DNA from: Tanypteryx hageni | Lineage: Eukaryota; Arthropoda; Insecta; Odonata; Petaluridae | DNA: 64,000 bases | Reading direction: 5' to 3' | Assembly: GCA_028673005.1 (NCBI GenBank) | Contig: CM054118.1 | Location: 4,924,410 to 4,988,409 of the forward strand | Shown: one piece after another, positions 46,196 through 56,562 of the stretch | Numbering within the stretch: position 1 is the first letter of the stretch | Layout: the number at the start of each line of letters is the position of its first letter | Made by a program: the position numbers and the translations under genes | The notes under the pieces: model-generated | Seen by the model: the letters and a program-made list of their open reading frames with translations, nothing else | What the model was told of the DNA's origin: nothing | Database searches by the model: none

Positions 46196-47360
46196 CTGCA
46201 GGGTGAGCGTGGCTGCCGGTTGCACCCGAGGAAGGGCACGAAACATGATGGCGACGGTTTTCGATGGATTTACTGCAACTCTCCACTTGCAGTACCAGGC
46301 GTTGACCTTATCCAGAGCTCGCTGCTGGTAATTGACTGCCTGTGCCTCGTTCCAAGATCTAGCGAGGATGGCTGTATCGTCGGCATAAAGGCCAACTATG
46401 ACCTGAGGCCCGTAGTCCCTAGGGAAGTCATGGGTGAAGGTGTTGAATAACACTGGGCCTAGGACGGATCTCTGGGGGACGCCCGCCTCAATCACGCGAG
46501 TCCCGGATCGCTCTCCCTCCCAGCACATCCAATTTTCTGTTCCCCAGGTAGGACCTCAGGAGAAGAATTAGGGACAGGGGCATACCAGCCCAGAGCATTT
46601 TGGCCATCAGCGCCTCCTGCCAGACTCGGTCAAACGCCTGGCTAATGTCCAAGAAAACCGCCGCCGTCCTGTGCCGGACATTGAAACCGTCGGTGATGAA
46701 GCCGACGACCCTGGCAAGCTGATGCGTGGTGGAATGCTGCTGGCAGAAGCCAAACTGCTCTCCAGGGATGACAGTCCTATCGGAGAGGTGTCTTCGCAGT
46801 GTTGGGAGGATCAGCCTCTCGAACATCTTCCCAAAGTTATTGAGGAGGGAAATGGGGCAATAATTCTCGGCAACACCCGCAGCCTTGTTAGCTTTGGGGA
46901 TCCCAATTATCTTCGCCCTTTTCCACTCCTCAGGGAAGTGCCGGATGCTCAAGCAGCCATTGTACAGCGCTGTAAGGAACTGTACAGCTGCTACAGGGAG
47001 CTGCTTAATCACCAACCCGCTGATTTTATCATCACCTGGAGAGCGGTGCGAGGATAGGTTCCTCATGACAGCAACGACTTCCGCGGTGCCAATCCGAGGA
47101 AAGAAGTCCCGATCGGCATCAGCAGAATTGTGAATAGTATTCATGGCTGTTTCTACCATCGCCTCAGAATCCGCCTAGTCAGCAGTGGAAGGGTTAGGCC
47201 GGAAGGTGCTAGCAAGGTGTTCTGCAAACACTTCCGCCGTTTCCCTGGGGGAGCAGGCAAGTCCTGTAGGAGTTGAGAGGGGAGTTCCCTCCGCTGGGTG
47301 GTTTTCAAACCACGACAAACCCTCCAGATGGAGTGATCAGCGAGGGACACTTCCGCCAAC
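46184..47360 (-). pseudogene. Jockey A reverse transcriptase, truncated
   Basis: After a broken linker (47359-47153) the 47159-46488 frame gives MRNLSSHRSPGDDKISGLVI, AKIIGIPKANKAAGVAENYC, PISLLNNFGKMFERLIL, EQFGFCQQHSTTHQLARVV and VFLDISQAFDRVWQEALMAK. The 46528-46184 frame continues GVPQRSVLGPVLFNTFTHDF and the catalytic LYADDTAILARSWNEAQ. The thumb and C-terminus are missing at the fusion with LINE B near 46190. One frameshift lies near 46500. Confidence 0.85.
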
Positions 47361-47689
47361 TGTTCCTCCCAGGCGTCGGTCTAAATCTCCCGGATCGCTT
47401 CTCGGACCTCCCTGTTAAGGCGCTGCCACCTCCGCCGCACGCTGTTCCGGTGGGAGATGATCCGCCGGACTGGCTCAGGGAGCCGTCGGGAGATCAGCCT
47501 GGGAGTGAACTTCCAGGGAATGTTCCCCTCCTTTGCTTCTCGGATGAAATCAGACACAAAGGTCGCCATGGCATCAGCTTGCTCAGGGGATTGCGGCTCC
47601 TCAGCAATAGTCGGGAGGGCAGAAGCTACTTGGACCCGGAAGGCTGCCCAATTCGCGTTGGCGAAGTCGCGCCGTTGAAGGGGGGGAGC

Positions 47690-48381
47690 CTGACCGGGAG
47701 GTTGCCGTAATGAAGGAGTATCGGCAGATGGTCTGACGATAGCTCGTTCAGGGTGGACACACTCAGAGACGCCTGAGCATTTCAGGAGATGACAATGTCC
47801 AGAACGTCAGGAGTAAGAAGGCAGGTCGGGGTTCTGGGCCCCAAGACAGATAACCCCGCCTCCTCGATGAGGCGATAGAGCTTCCGCCCCCTGGGGTTAG
47901 ACAGCCTGGAGTGCCAGGCTCTGTGCTTGGCATTGAAGTCGCCAAGCACAACCGTCGGGACTCCATCAGGGGGAAAGAGAGCATACATATCGTCCTCATC
48001 AAGGGCTTGTCCAGGAGGGTAATACGCGGCCACCACTCGCAACCTCCCTTTGGTCATGCGAATGACCGCGGCCACTGGCTCGATCTGGTTTATCTCCGGG
48101 AGCTGGTACTCATAGAACCTTAGGGACGTGTGGATCAGAAGGGCGTCGCCCCCTCCAGGGCCACCTATCCTGTCCTTCCTGAGCACAGCCCACCACCGCA
48201 GTTTCAGGGGGATGTTGGGCGTTAACAGCGTCTCGCCGATGGCAGCGACCGAGACACCAAGGTCATGAAGGAGTGGAAGGAGTTCGTCGATACGGTGGCG
48301 AATCCCGTTGGCGTTCCAACCCACTATCGAAAAACACCCCCTTTTACAGCTTATCTCCATTGCCGGACTTAGAAAGAGCAA
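47690..48381 (-). pseudogene. Jockey A endonuclease domain
   Basis: It begins SIVGWNANGIRHRIDELLPL, with VAAIGETLLTP (catalytic Glu), DRIGGPGGGDALLIHTSLRF, VVAAYYPPGQALDEDD, VVLGDFNAKHRAWHSR and finally TPDVLDIVIS. A frameshift near 47780 precedes SSDHLPILLHY at about 47730. All metal-binding and catalytic motifs are recognisable. Confidence 0.85.
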
Positions 48382-49603
48382 TTTCCTCCAGCAACGCCAG
48401 GAGAAGGAGCCTTTGGCGGCTGGAAATGTGCTTCTTCAGGACCCTCGTTATAGAAACTATGGTATCCCATGGCTCCTCATCGTCAGAGAGAACAGGTTGG
48501 CTTTGAGTGGCGAAGGGCGCAGGTGGCACTTGCTGCCCTGCCGAGGGTGTTGATGCCTGTGGTTTTGCTGTAGGCGGAAGATCCCTCTGAGGCTCAGGCG
48601 CCGCTTCTGTGCTGGCACAGCTTGGAATAGCAGGCTCAGCCCTCCTGAGGAGCTCGGGATCGGGGGTCGTGCTGGCACTGGCCACCGCGGCCGCAAAGTT
48701 TCTGCCTGGGACGACAGTGGAGGATCGCTTGGCAACCGCCGTCGGGGTCACCGTCCTCCCCTTGTTTGCCTTGCGCTGCCGGACAAAGTTCCGGTCGTTG
48801 GCAGCCACTCAACGCCTCTACATAGGCAGGGCATTGCCTAAAGGTAGAGGGGTGATCTCCACCGCAGTAGCAGCACTTCCTTGGTGCCTCTGGTGGTCTT
48901 GGGAAGGCTCGGGATCGATGACTCCCCGCGCAGCGAAGTGCCCGAACCTCTGGCAGTTGTAGGACGTCTGCGGGGAAACCCCTCCTTTGAAATATTCCAA
49001 CTGCACCTTGCAGTTGTGGAGATGGGTGATTTTGTGGAGAGGGCGAATTCCCGGCGTTTTGTCCACTATGGCAATGAATTTACGGGTTTTATCAGGTTCA
49101 GTCTGAACCATATGTTTCACAGAGTTGGCAGAGATACCCAGAGCAGCCAGCGCTGTGGCAACCCTGTCCGGGGGAAAGTCACCAGCAAGGCCCCTTATGA
49201 GCAGCCTGGCTGTCTTTTTGTGCTCTACTGGGTGAGAGAAATACTCCAGGTTTTTCTCCTCCAGTACCTCGAGGACTTTCACCTGCTGCTCAGGAGTGGA
49301 AACTGCGACTCTCGTCGACACGTCCCGGATAGTGAGCTCATTGCCGCACCGCTCCTGGAGGGTATCAATGAATTCTGGGTGGTTCCTCAACCCGTACACA
49401 TTTATTGGTTTTATTTTGGGCTTGGTTACGGTGGGTTGGGTCAGGGGGATTACTGTGGCCTTCTTCTTCCTCTTCTTCCCCTTGACCTCCTGGAAGAGCG
49501 CACCTTCAACTGACGCTGCATCTTGGGCTGCAGGCTCCACAGCAGGCGACTGTCGGGCGGAAACGTCCTCTAGAGAGGTAGAGAGCTTCATCTTCTGAGG
49601 CAC
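48344..49603 (-). pseudogene. Jockey A ORF1 (gag-like)
   Basis: The 49603-48818 frame starts with MPQKMKLSTSLEDV, a Lys-rich block (KGKKRKKKAT near residue 42), INVYGLRNHPEFIDTLQE, and an RRM-like/PRE_C2HC region with ARLLIRGLAGDFPPDRV and KITHLHNCKVQLEYFKGG. The zinc knuckle YNCQRFGHFAARG is followed by a frameshift near 48930; the second knuckle CCYCGGDHPSTFRQC is in the next frame. The tail 48808-48344 is Ala/Pro/Ser-rich and overlaps the endonuclease start by a few dozen bases, as is usual in Jockey elements. RNA binding and particle formation is the expected role. Confidence 0.8.
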
Positions 49604-49939
49604 TTCCAGATGTGCTGAAGATTCGAAATTTTTTTCATAGATAGGATTTTGTGCAAAACCGACTAGAAAAAACGAAAATCTTGAAAAAGTTTAACAATGC
49701 CGCCACTAAAAATTCGAAATTGTTTAAACAATTTTTCAAGGTTTATGTATTTCCAAATGTAATACGTAGCTGAAATTCATTTATTAGGTAGAATTTATAA
49801 AAAACGAAATAGGGATTATACAAATTTTGTATATTTTAATTTGTTTGGCAGTTAAAAATTCTTAAAGTTTAAACAAATAGGTTTAGATACAATACGGTGA
49901 GATAGCAGCTGAAATTTTAAGGATATTTAGACCTTAGTC

Positions 49940-51967
49940 CAGAGGTCGGCAACGCGGCGACCGCGGGCGCCATGGCGTCCGCAAGGCATTTGTGTGCTGC
50001 CCGCCAGCCGTAAAGAGAAATTAAGTTAAACAATTACGGAAAACTCTCAGAAGACCAATAAGTTGCGGAACAAGATGAAGAATAGAACTTGGTAACCAAC
50101 ATCTTAATCTTACATCACACCAAGCCGAATTGTATGTCTGTTACAAAATAACATCGTCAAGGTCGGGACTTATAAGCGAACAGAATGGGGACATACATTG
50201 TTGGATAAAGACATTGTTGTCATTAACAGAGTTCTTTTCATAATGACTCCTCCGTTACCCCTCTCTTGTTTATCCACGTCCTTTCCCTTCTCCCTACCCT
50301 GCCCTAGTATAAATACATCCTTCACAGGAGAATATTACGGGTGCAAGGCTAACTGAGATCCTTGTTCTCAACCCGTCGTGTACTATAGCTCCGTTAGCTG
50401 GTTCAGGCTATTTGGAGGTAGCCGCTCGATACGGGAAAACTATTTCCCTATGTCGCGTGAAACTCCCAAGTTCTTGTCAAAAGTCGTTGGTTTCGGAGTT
50501 CCGTTCTTCGCTTCAGTTATCAGCAAGAACAGTTACAAGAAGAATTGAAGTTATTGCAACCAATATGGAGAAAGAGTTGGCAAATGATTTACAAAAATGT
50601 ATTTTCTTCTCGTTGCAACTGGATGAGTCAACAGACATATCAGAGACTTCTCAATTGGCTATGGTTGTAAAGATGGTGTTTAAAGATTTTTCAGGAAAGG
50701 AAGAATTTCTTAAAATTCTTCCATCCAAGGGACGAACAAGAGATAAAGACATTTTTTTAGCTTTTAAAATACGTGTCCAAGAAAGTAATATACCATTAAT
50801 GAAGTTGACCGAAATTACTACAGATGGTGCACCTTCGATGGCAGGTTGTAAAAATGGATTTATTGCGCTATATAAAGAAGACCATCTCTTTCCAAAATTT
50901 ATTTCATATCACTGCATTATACACCAAGAAATGTCTCATAAAGGAGGTAAAGGAATTTCTCACGTCAAGAAATGAATATTATGCACAGTTGGATGACAAA
51001 GCTTGGTTGATGAATTTCGGATTTCTTGTTGATATAACTATAAAATAGAACGAACTGAATATGGAGATGCAAGGAGAAAATCAACACATTGCAAAAATGA
51101 TAAGTGCAGTAGATGCATTCAAATGTAAATTGGCATTGTGGAAGTCTCACCTAGAGAGAGACATTCATTATCACATTTCCCGAATTTAAAATATATTATT
51201 GAGAGTCTGACTGATGAAAATGTTACCACTGAACCATTTTCACAACACATTGAAACTCTCCTGAAGGAATTTAATTTTAGGTTTCGTCAGTTTTCTGACC
51301 CATAATAACATTCTTTGCCAATCCGCTCAATTTTATGGACAATGACATGTCTGTTAATATTGGAACTTACTTTAATATCAATAACACCGAGGACTTAGAA
51401 ATGGAAATAATAAATATGCAGAATGATATTATTTTAAGGTCACATAAAAATGATGAAAACTTTTGGAATTTAGTTGACGAAAATCGCTATTCATTATTAA
51501 GAAAATGTGCCCTAAAAATATATTCTTACTGTGCTTCAACATACACTTGCGAGTCCATTTTTTCAAGCATGAAACACTTGAAATCCAAGTACCGATCGAG
51601 ACTCACCGATTACAATTTAGACAACTGCCTAAGATCAGGTATCTCGAGTTATGTGCCAAATTATAGTAAGTTGGCTAAAGATATGTAGTCCCAAGATTCA
51701 CATTGATTTATTTTTCATGTTTTTATAATAAATTCTTTAATAGTTTTTCTCTTATATATATACAAAAATATCACTTTAATAAATATTGGTAAACATCTAC
51801 TATTGTTACTTCACTTCACGCCCCCAATAATTAAAGTTGCGCCTTCATAGATAAAGAGTTTGCCGACCACTGATACAGAGAGATATCAACTGATCTTGCT
51901 TATGAGCCCTTCACGTCCTCAGTAATATAAATTGCGCCCTCGTAGGTGAAAAGGTTGTCGACCCCTG
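49940..51967 (+). mobile_element. hAT transposon (GTF2IRD2-like)
   Basis: It starts CAGAGGTCGGCAACGCGGCG and ends GGTTGTCGACCCCTG. The flanks CCTTAGTC (49932-49939) and GCTTAGTG (51968-51975) agree in six central bases, a decayed 8-base duplication. The transposase inside is internally reduced. The right end is duplicated: a second terminus-like TTTGCCGACCACTG lies about 95 bases further in. Confidence 0.85.
50412..51688 (+). pseudogene. hAT transposase, GTF2IRD2-like, truncated
   Basis: The 50412-50975 frame has ARTVTRRIEVIATNMEKEL, SLQLDESTDISETSQLAMVV with the first catalytic Asp, and LTEITTDGAPSMAGCKNGF with the second, then HCIIHQEMSHKGG. A deletion and stops follow at 50975-51330. The 51335-51688 frame carries the C-terminal part: NFWNLVDENRYSLLRKCALK, then YTCESIFSSMKHLKSKYRSR and LTDYNLDNCLR, the dimerisation domain. 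The N-terminal fingers are missing. It is like the 35.5-38.3 kb gene in type but not a close copy. Confidence 0.85.
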
Positions 51968-52444
51968 GCTTAGTGCATTTAAACTAACATACATTTGAAA
52001 ATCTCCAACCAAGTGTTATTGCGGCCGTATTACATTTTTCAAATTTAAACAATTAAATAAATATTGTCACTTCTAGATGTGTTACAACTTCATATTTGAC
52101 AAAAATGTGTGGAATTAGTACCTTATATTGGATAAGGTATAATATTCTTCTTAAATATAAATTAACTCCTTAACCGGAAAATTTACAGTTAAGGAGTTAA
52201 TTTCTATTTACCATCAATTTCGCCGTAGTCTCCATCTTTACTTATTTATAATATTCTTAAAATTGCAAATTTAAGGCATTGTTTCAATCAAATATTGTTC
52301 AATAAGGAAAGAGAAATTGGGTGCAGAGGTGAAATATTTTGCATTAAAAAAATATTTCTAATAATGTTATAGCTCTCTGAAATATTAATGGGTATCAGGG
52401 TGAGATGAAATGCTTGCAGAATGCAAGCACCAACTACTTGTATG

Positions 52445-52765
52445 CCAAACAAATCAAAATATAAAAATTTGTATAATCCCTATTTCGTTTTTTTACAATT
52501 CCTATCTCTAAAAAAATTTCAGCTCCTCTAAACATTCGGAAATACATAAACCTCGAACATTTGTTTAAACAATTGCGAATTTATAGCGGCCGCATTTTTG
52601 CACTTTTTCAAGATTTTCGTTTTTTCTAGTCGGTTTTGCACAAAATCCTACCTAAGAAAAAAATTTCGAATCTCCAGCTCATCTGGAAGTGCCTAAACAT
52701 TAGTATCCTCCTATATGTATGATATATCCTCCTCCTCTGTAAGGAACGTCTATATATAATGATAC
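52445..52765 (+). repeat. ~750-bp interspersed repeat, copy C3 (5'-truncated)
   Basis: Only the 3' part is present, from TGCCAAACAAATCAAAATAT-like sequence to the end motif TCCTCCTCCTCTGTAAGGAA and CTATATATAATGATA. It lies tail to head against copy C4 and back to back with C2. Confidence 0.8.
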
Positions 52766-53510
52766 AAGTAGTTGGTGCTTGCATACTGCAAGCATTTCAT
52801 CTCACTTTGAAAAAACATCCATTTTTTAGACAGATATTTCATCATTACAAATAGTCTTAATTCTAAAGATTTCACCTCCCCAGTGATTTTAGTTTTTCCC
52901 ACTTGTAAAAATAATAGTTTAAAACAATCCCCAAATGTTCCAATTTTAAAAATTTTACACTGTCTTCATTATAAAGTACTAATGCTACACATTTTAGCCA
53001 AATTTCAAAGTTGTAGCACTTCTAAAAATAAAATAATATTTTTCTAATTGTTTAAATTTAAATAATTTTTAACGGGCGCCGCAATTCATATATGGTAAAA
53101 TTGAAATGTTTATTTGTGCAAATTCACTACTCTGTAAATAATTTGAAAATTTCAGCTTCCTAGCTTATACCGTAGTACCTAAACAGTTATCCATTTGTTT
53201 AAACTTTAAGAATTTTTAACTGCCAAACAAATTAAAATATCAAAATTTGTATAATCCTTATTTCGTTTTTTTTAGAATTCTACTTATTAAAAAAATTTCA
53301 ACTCCGTGGCACATTCGGAAATACATAAACCTTGAAAATTTGTTTAAACAATTGCGAATTTTTACCGGCCGCATTCTTCCATTTTTTCAAGATTTTTGTT
53401 TTTTCTAGTCGGTTTTGCATAAAATCCTACATAAGAAAAAAATTTCGAATCTCCAGCTCATCTGGAAGTGCCTAAACATTAGTATCCTCCTATATATATG
53501 TTATCAATAT
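52766..53510 (+). repeat. ~750-bp interspersed repeat, copy C4 (near full)
   Basis: It starts CAAGTAGTTGGTGCTTGCAT with the hairpin, and ends at ACATTAGTATCCTCCTATAT. The end motif then appears in inverted form (CGACGACTCTTACAGAGGAT, about 53515). This copy gives the clearest view of the whole family. Confidence 0.85.
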
Positions 53511-53562
53511 ATATCGACGACTCTTACAGAGGATTCATATATATATATATATATTCATATAT

Positions 53563-53795
53563 CCCTCGGAGGAGCCTGTAACCTCTAGAGGGCGCGTCCC
53601 CGGGAATGCTCTACAGATATGTAGGGTAGGAGGGAAATAAAATACCTCCCGCGGACCAACAGGCAGCAGCATCTGTTCTCCATATTAGGGGCGGCGGCTG
53701 CAAACAGCGTCTGTTCCCCATTTTAGGGGCGGCTGAATATATGGGCGGAAGGCAATGGGAAACCACCGCCACAATATATCCCATGTAGAGGCATC
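53563..53795 (+). other. 5' leader of the outer LINE with a short tandem repeat
   Basis: GC-rich leader with two imperfect units of about 38 bases (CTGTTCTCCATATTAGGGGC and CTGTTCCCCATTTTAGGGGC). The downstream phrase GGAGGTAAAATAGTCCCCC is shared with the 29.15-kb LINE leader, whereas the tRNA-like head is absent here. Confidence 0.75.
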
Positions 53796-54273
53796 ATGAC
53801 GGAGTCTTCTCTTGTTAAATATTCCGGAGGTAAAATAGTCCCCCGCTCGAATCTCCGGGAGGGACAACACGAGAGGTTCCGTTTAACACAAGGAAGGAAG
53901 GAAGCTGGAAAGAAGTTGAGAATTGGCACGTGGAATGTTAGAACACTCCTACGAGCAGGGAAGTTGGAAAATTTAAAGAGAGAGATGAAAATAAACAGAA
54001 TGGACATGATTAGCTTAAGTGAAATGAGATGGGAAGGAAGAGGGGAAATAAAAAGTGATGATACCACGGTGTACTATTCAGGAGGTACTGGAGGAATGAA
54101 TGGAGTAGGAGTAATTCTGAATAAGGAAATAGCAAATTGTGTACAGAGGGGTGATATTTGTAAATGATAGAGCAATTGGTCTTAGAATAGGAATGCACCC
54201 AAAAGATCTACTGTTGATACAAGTTTATATGCCGACCAGCCAACATGAAGATGAGGCTGTTGAAAAAATATAC

Positions 54274-56342
54274 ATCTACATATTACCCTGCAAGTCACCT
54301 TGACGGTGGATGGCAGGGGGTGCCGTGCACCAAGTTCCTAACTAATTATTATTCACAGTTATCTATTGTGGTCACGTATTGTCCTAGGGAAAAAGGACTC
54401 CTTATACCTCTCCGTCCTACTATCTATTTCGCGAATCTTGTCGTCATTATCCCTCCGTCCGATATACGTTGGTTGTCGAATAATATCCTTCATTTCATTT
54501 ACGAATATCTCCGACCTATATTTATCTAGAAGTTTAAGTCTCGCCTGTAATCTACGATCTTTCAACGATGGCCAACTCAACTCATCAATGAGTAACGTAA
54601 CGCTCTGTTTTTTATCGTAATTCTTTTTCACGAATCTAGCTGCTCGTCGCTGTATTTTTTCTAAATCCTTTATGAGTCCCCTCTGATATGGATCCCAAAC
54701 CGCTGCTGCGTATTCCATTTGAGGTCTGACCAAGGATAAATAACAGGATTCTCTCACCTTTTCCGTGCTTTTCCTGACTATCCTACGCACAAAAGCCAAC
54801 TTCTTATTTGCCGCACCTATCACTCGTCTTATGTGGGTGTCCCAAGAAAGGTCACGATTCAAGGTTACCCCGAGGTATTTCACGGATTCCGAAACAGGAA
54901 TGATCTCACCATCTATCGAGTAGGTAAACACGGACGATGGGCTTCTAGATTTCCAAAAGTTTAGAACGTTACTCTTTTTCTGATTGATTTCTAGCTGCCA
55001 TTCCTTGCACCAAACAGATAACGCATCCAGATCATCCTGAAGCTGACGATGGTCGCTAGGACCACTAATTTCTCTATAGACTACGGTGTCATCCGCAAAA
55101 AGCCTGATATTACTTTTTACAACTGAGCTAATGTCGTTTATATAAAGCAAGAAAAGCATAGGTCCGATCACACTACCCTGCGGCACTCCAGAGACTACAT
55201 CTGCCACACTCGAGGACTTACCATCGATGACTACTTTTTGTTTTCTATTCCTAAGGAAAGCGCGAACCCAGTTAATGACTTTAACATTAACGCCAAGATT
55301 TCCCAATTTTAATAACAACTTACGGTGGGGAACCTTGTCAAAAGCTTTTCTAAAATCAAGGAACACTGCATCGACCTGCTTATTATTTTCGCCGCATGAT
55401 AAAACATCATTCACAAACAGACCGAGTTGGGTGTCACAGGATCTACCTTTTCTGAAGCCATGTTGACAGCTGACTAAGAGCGATCTACTCTCAAGATAAC
55501 GCATTGTGTTGCTAACAATAATGTGCTCCAAAATCTTACATGATAATGATGTTAGAGAAATCGGCCTATAATTTTCGGGGTTTTCTTTGTCACCTCCCTT
55601 ATGAATGGGTGTGACGTGTGCTAGTTTCCAATCATCAGGAACCTCACAGAGGGTAAGAGATTTCTCGAAAACTATCCGAAGGAAGGGAGCTATATCTTCT
55701 GCTAGTTCTTTTAATACACGCGCGGGAATTCCTTCTGGTCCAGGATTTTTGTTGGGCTTTATCGCACTCAGTTGCTTCGCTATTCCTGCCTCAGAGATTT
55801 TAATATTATCCATCCGAGTACATCCATCGGGAATAAGATTATCTTTAAGTATATTTCCACCTGCCGTGAACGCCTTCGCGAAGTAAACGTTTAGTAGATT
55901 AGCTTTATCCTCCCCATCGTGAAGGATGTCTCCGGAATCACATCGCAGGGAGGGTATTGAAGGACCCACTCCCTTGACTTCTCTTACGTAGGACCAGAAC
56001 GCTTTTGGATCCTCCTTCAATTTTGTATTTAATACCTCATTCCGGAAGGTGTTAAATGCGTTACGCATGGTTTTTCTCGCTAGTACGCGGGCACTGTTAT
56101 ACTCATGGACTATAGCTGTGCGATACTCATCGGAAGCGGTGGTAGGTATGTTTTTCAATTTTGCGTGGCTACGCCTCTGTCGTCTTAAGGCAATCCTGAC
56201 TTCCTTATTAAACCAACGAGGTTCTTTCTTATCAGATTTTAACTTACTGGGGATAAATCTATTGATACCTCTTCCTAGTATGTTCTTAAATAATAACCAT
56301 GATGGCTCCATACCTAATCGTTCTGTCTTTTTACGATAACTG
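54274..56342 (-). mobile_element. CR1/L2-type LINE, 5'-truncated, RT intact
   Basis: A 2.07-kb insertion on the minus strand into the outer LINE's endonuclease. It lacks the endonuclease and begins in the linker. The 3' UTR is about 85 bases (54274-54358) and contains GACGGTGGATGGCAGGGGGT. No poly(A) and only an AC dinucleotide as possible TSD, both compatible with CR1/L2 families that end in short repeats and make very short duplications. Confidence 0.85.
54359..56338 (-). CDS. CR1/L2 reverse transcriptase, uninterrupted ORF
   Basis: About 660 codons are open without stop or frameshift. Motifs in order: EPRWFNKEVRIALRRQRRSH, KNPGPEGIPARVLKELA, HVTPIHKGGDKENPENYRPI with SLTSLSCKILEHII, CQHGFRKGRSCDTQLGLFV, VFLDFRKAFDKVPHRKLLLK, SGVPQGSVIGPMLFLLYIND and the catalytic RLFADDTVVYRE. 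The thumb has NQKKSNVLNF and VKYLGVTLNRDLSWDTHI, and the C-terminus RRAARFVKKNYD. The automatically longest frame reaches an ATG at 56443, but that start lies in antisense outer-LINE sequence, so the natural N-terminus is absent. Probably one of the youngest insertions in the window. Confidence 0.85.
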   Translation of the reverse strand, partial: YRKKTERLGMEPSWLLFKNILGRGINRFIPSKLKSDKKEPRWFNKEVRIALRRQRRSHAKLKNIPTTASDEYRTAIVHEYNSARVLARKTMRNAFNTFRNEVLNTKLKEDPKAFWSYVREVKGVGPSIPSLRCDSGDILHDGEDKANLLNVYFAKAFTAGGNILKDNLIPDGCTRMDNIKISEAGIAKQLSAIKPNKNPGPEGIPARVLKELAEDIAPFLRIVFEKSLTLCEVPDDWKLAHVTPIHKGGDKENPENYRPISLTSLSCKILEHIIVSNTMRYLESRSLLVSCQHGFRKGRSCDTQLGLFVNDVLSCGENNKQVDAVFLDFRKAFDKVPHRKLLLKLGNLGVNVKVINWVRAFLRNRKQKVVIDGKSSSVADVVSGVPQGSVIGPMLFLLYINDISSVVKSNIRLFADDTVVYREISGPSDHRQLQDDLDALSVWCKEWQLEINQKKSNVLNFWKSRSPSSVFTYSIDGEIIPVSESVKYLGVTLNRDLSWDTHIRRVIGAANKKLAFVRRIVRKSTEKVRESCYLSLVRPQMEYAAAVWDPYQRGLIKDLEKIQRRAARFVKKNYDKKQSVTLLIDELSWPSLKDRRLQARLKLLDKYRSEIFVNEMKDIIRQPTYIGRRDNDDKIREIDSRTERYKESFFPRTIRDHNR

Positions 56343-56562
56343 ACGAAAAGATAGAAAATATTATGGATGAAGAAGGTAAAAACTGTTGCAAGATAGTGAT
56401 GGGCGATTGGAACGCTGTGGTAGGAGAGGGAAGAGAAGACCAAGTAGTAGGAAAATTTGGACTAGGGAAAAGAAATGAAAGAGGTGAAAGACTTGTCGAG
56501 TAACGTCTAAGGGTGTTCACGAGAAACAGTATTCTACCACCGCTTCAGATAGGGCTGAAAAA

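Larger units (their letters stand above)
46184..49603 (-). mobile_element. Jockey-type LINE A, lacking its 3' end
   Basis: On the minus strand: gag-like ORF1 (49603-48344), endonuclease (48381-47690) and RT (about 47360-46184). It stops in the RT just after NPSKTVAIMFRALP and the LTLQG motif, where LINE B's ORF1 begins. The proteins are clearly different from LINE B, so these are two families. Its 5' end abuts the repeat copy C2 at about 49605. Confidence 0.85.
49605..52440 (-). repeat. ~750-bp interspersed repeat, copy C2, split by hAT
   Basis: On the minus strand the repeat runs from GGTGCTTGCATTCTGCAAGC (end at about 52435) to CACTTCCAGATGTGC-like sequence at 49607. It is interrupted at 49940-51967 by a hAT element. 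The part at 49620-49930 is the reverse complement of 13.85-14.18 kb with moderate divergence. Confidence 0.85.
53796..56500 (+). pseudogene. Outer LINE endonuclease, split by a nested LINE
   Basis: Upstream piece: IGTWNVRTLLRAGKLENL, SLSEMRWEGRGEIKSDD and YYSGGTGGMNGVGVILNKEI, then VYMPTSQHEDEAVEKIY after a frameshift. The nested CR1/L2 element sits at 54274-56342. The reading resumes EKIENIMDEEGKNCCKIVMG at 56345 with GDWNAVVGEGREDQVVG, and stops at GERLVE at 56500 where the Ty3 element starts. The two halves join exactly with the alignment to the 29.4-kb copy. Confidence 0.85.

Noticed and set aside
45945..46331. Plus-strand ORFs across the Jockey LINEs (and similar ones at 48.9-49.5 kb)
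   Set aside because: They are antisense shadows of well-supported minus-strand LINE proteins in GC-rich DNA.
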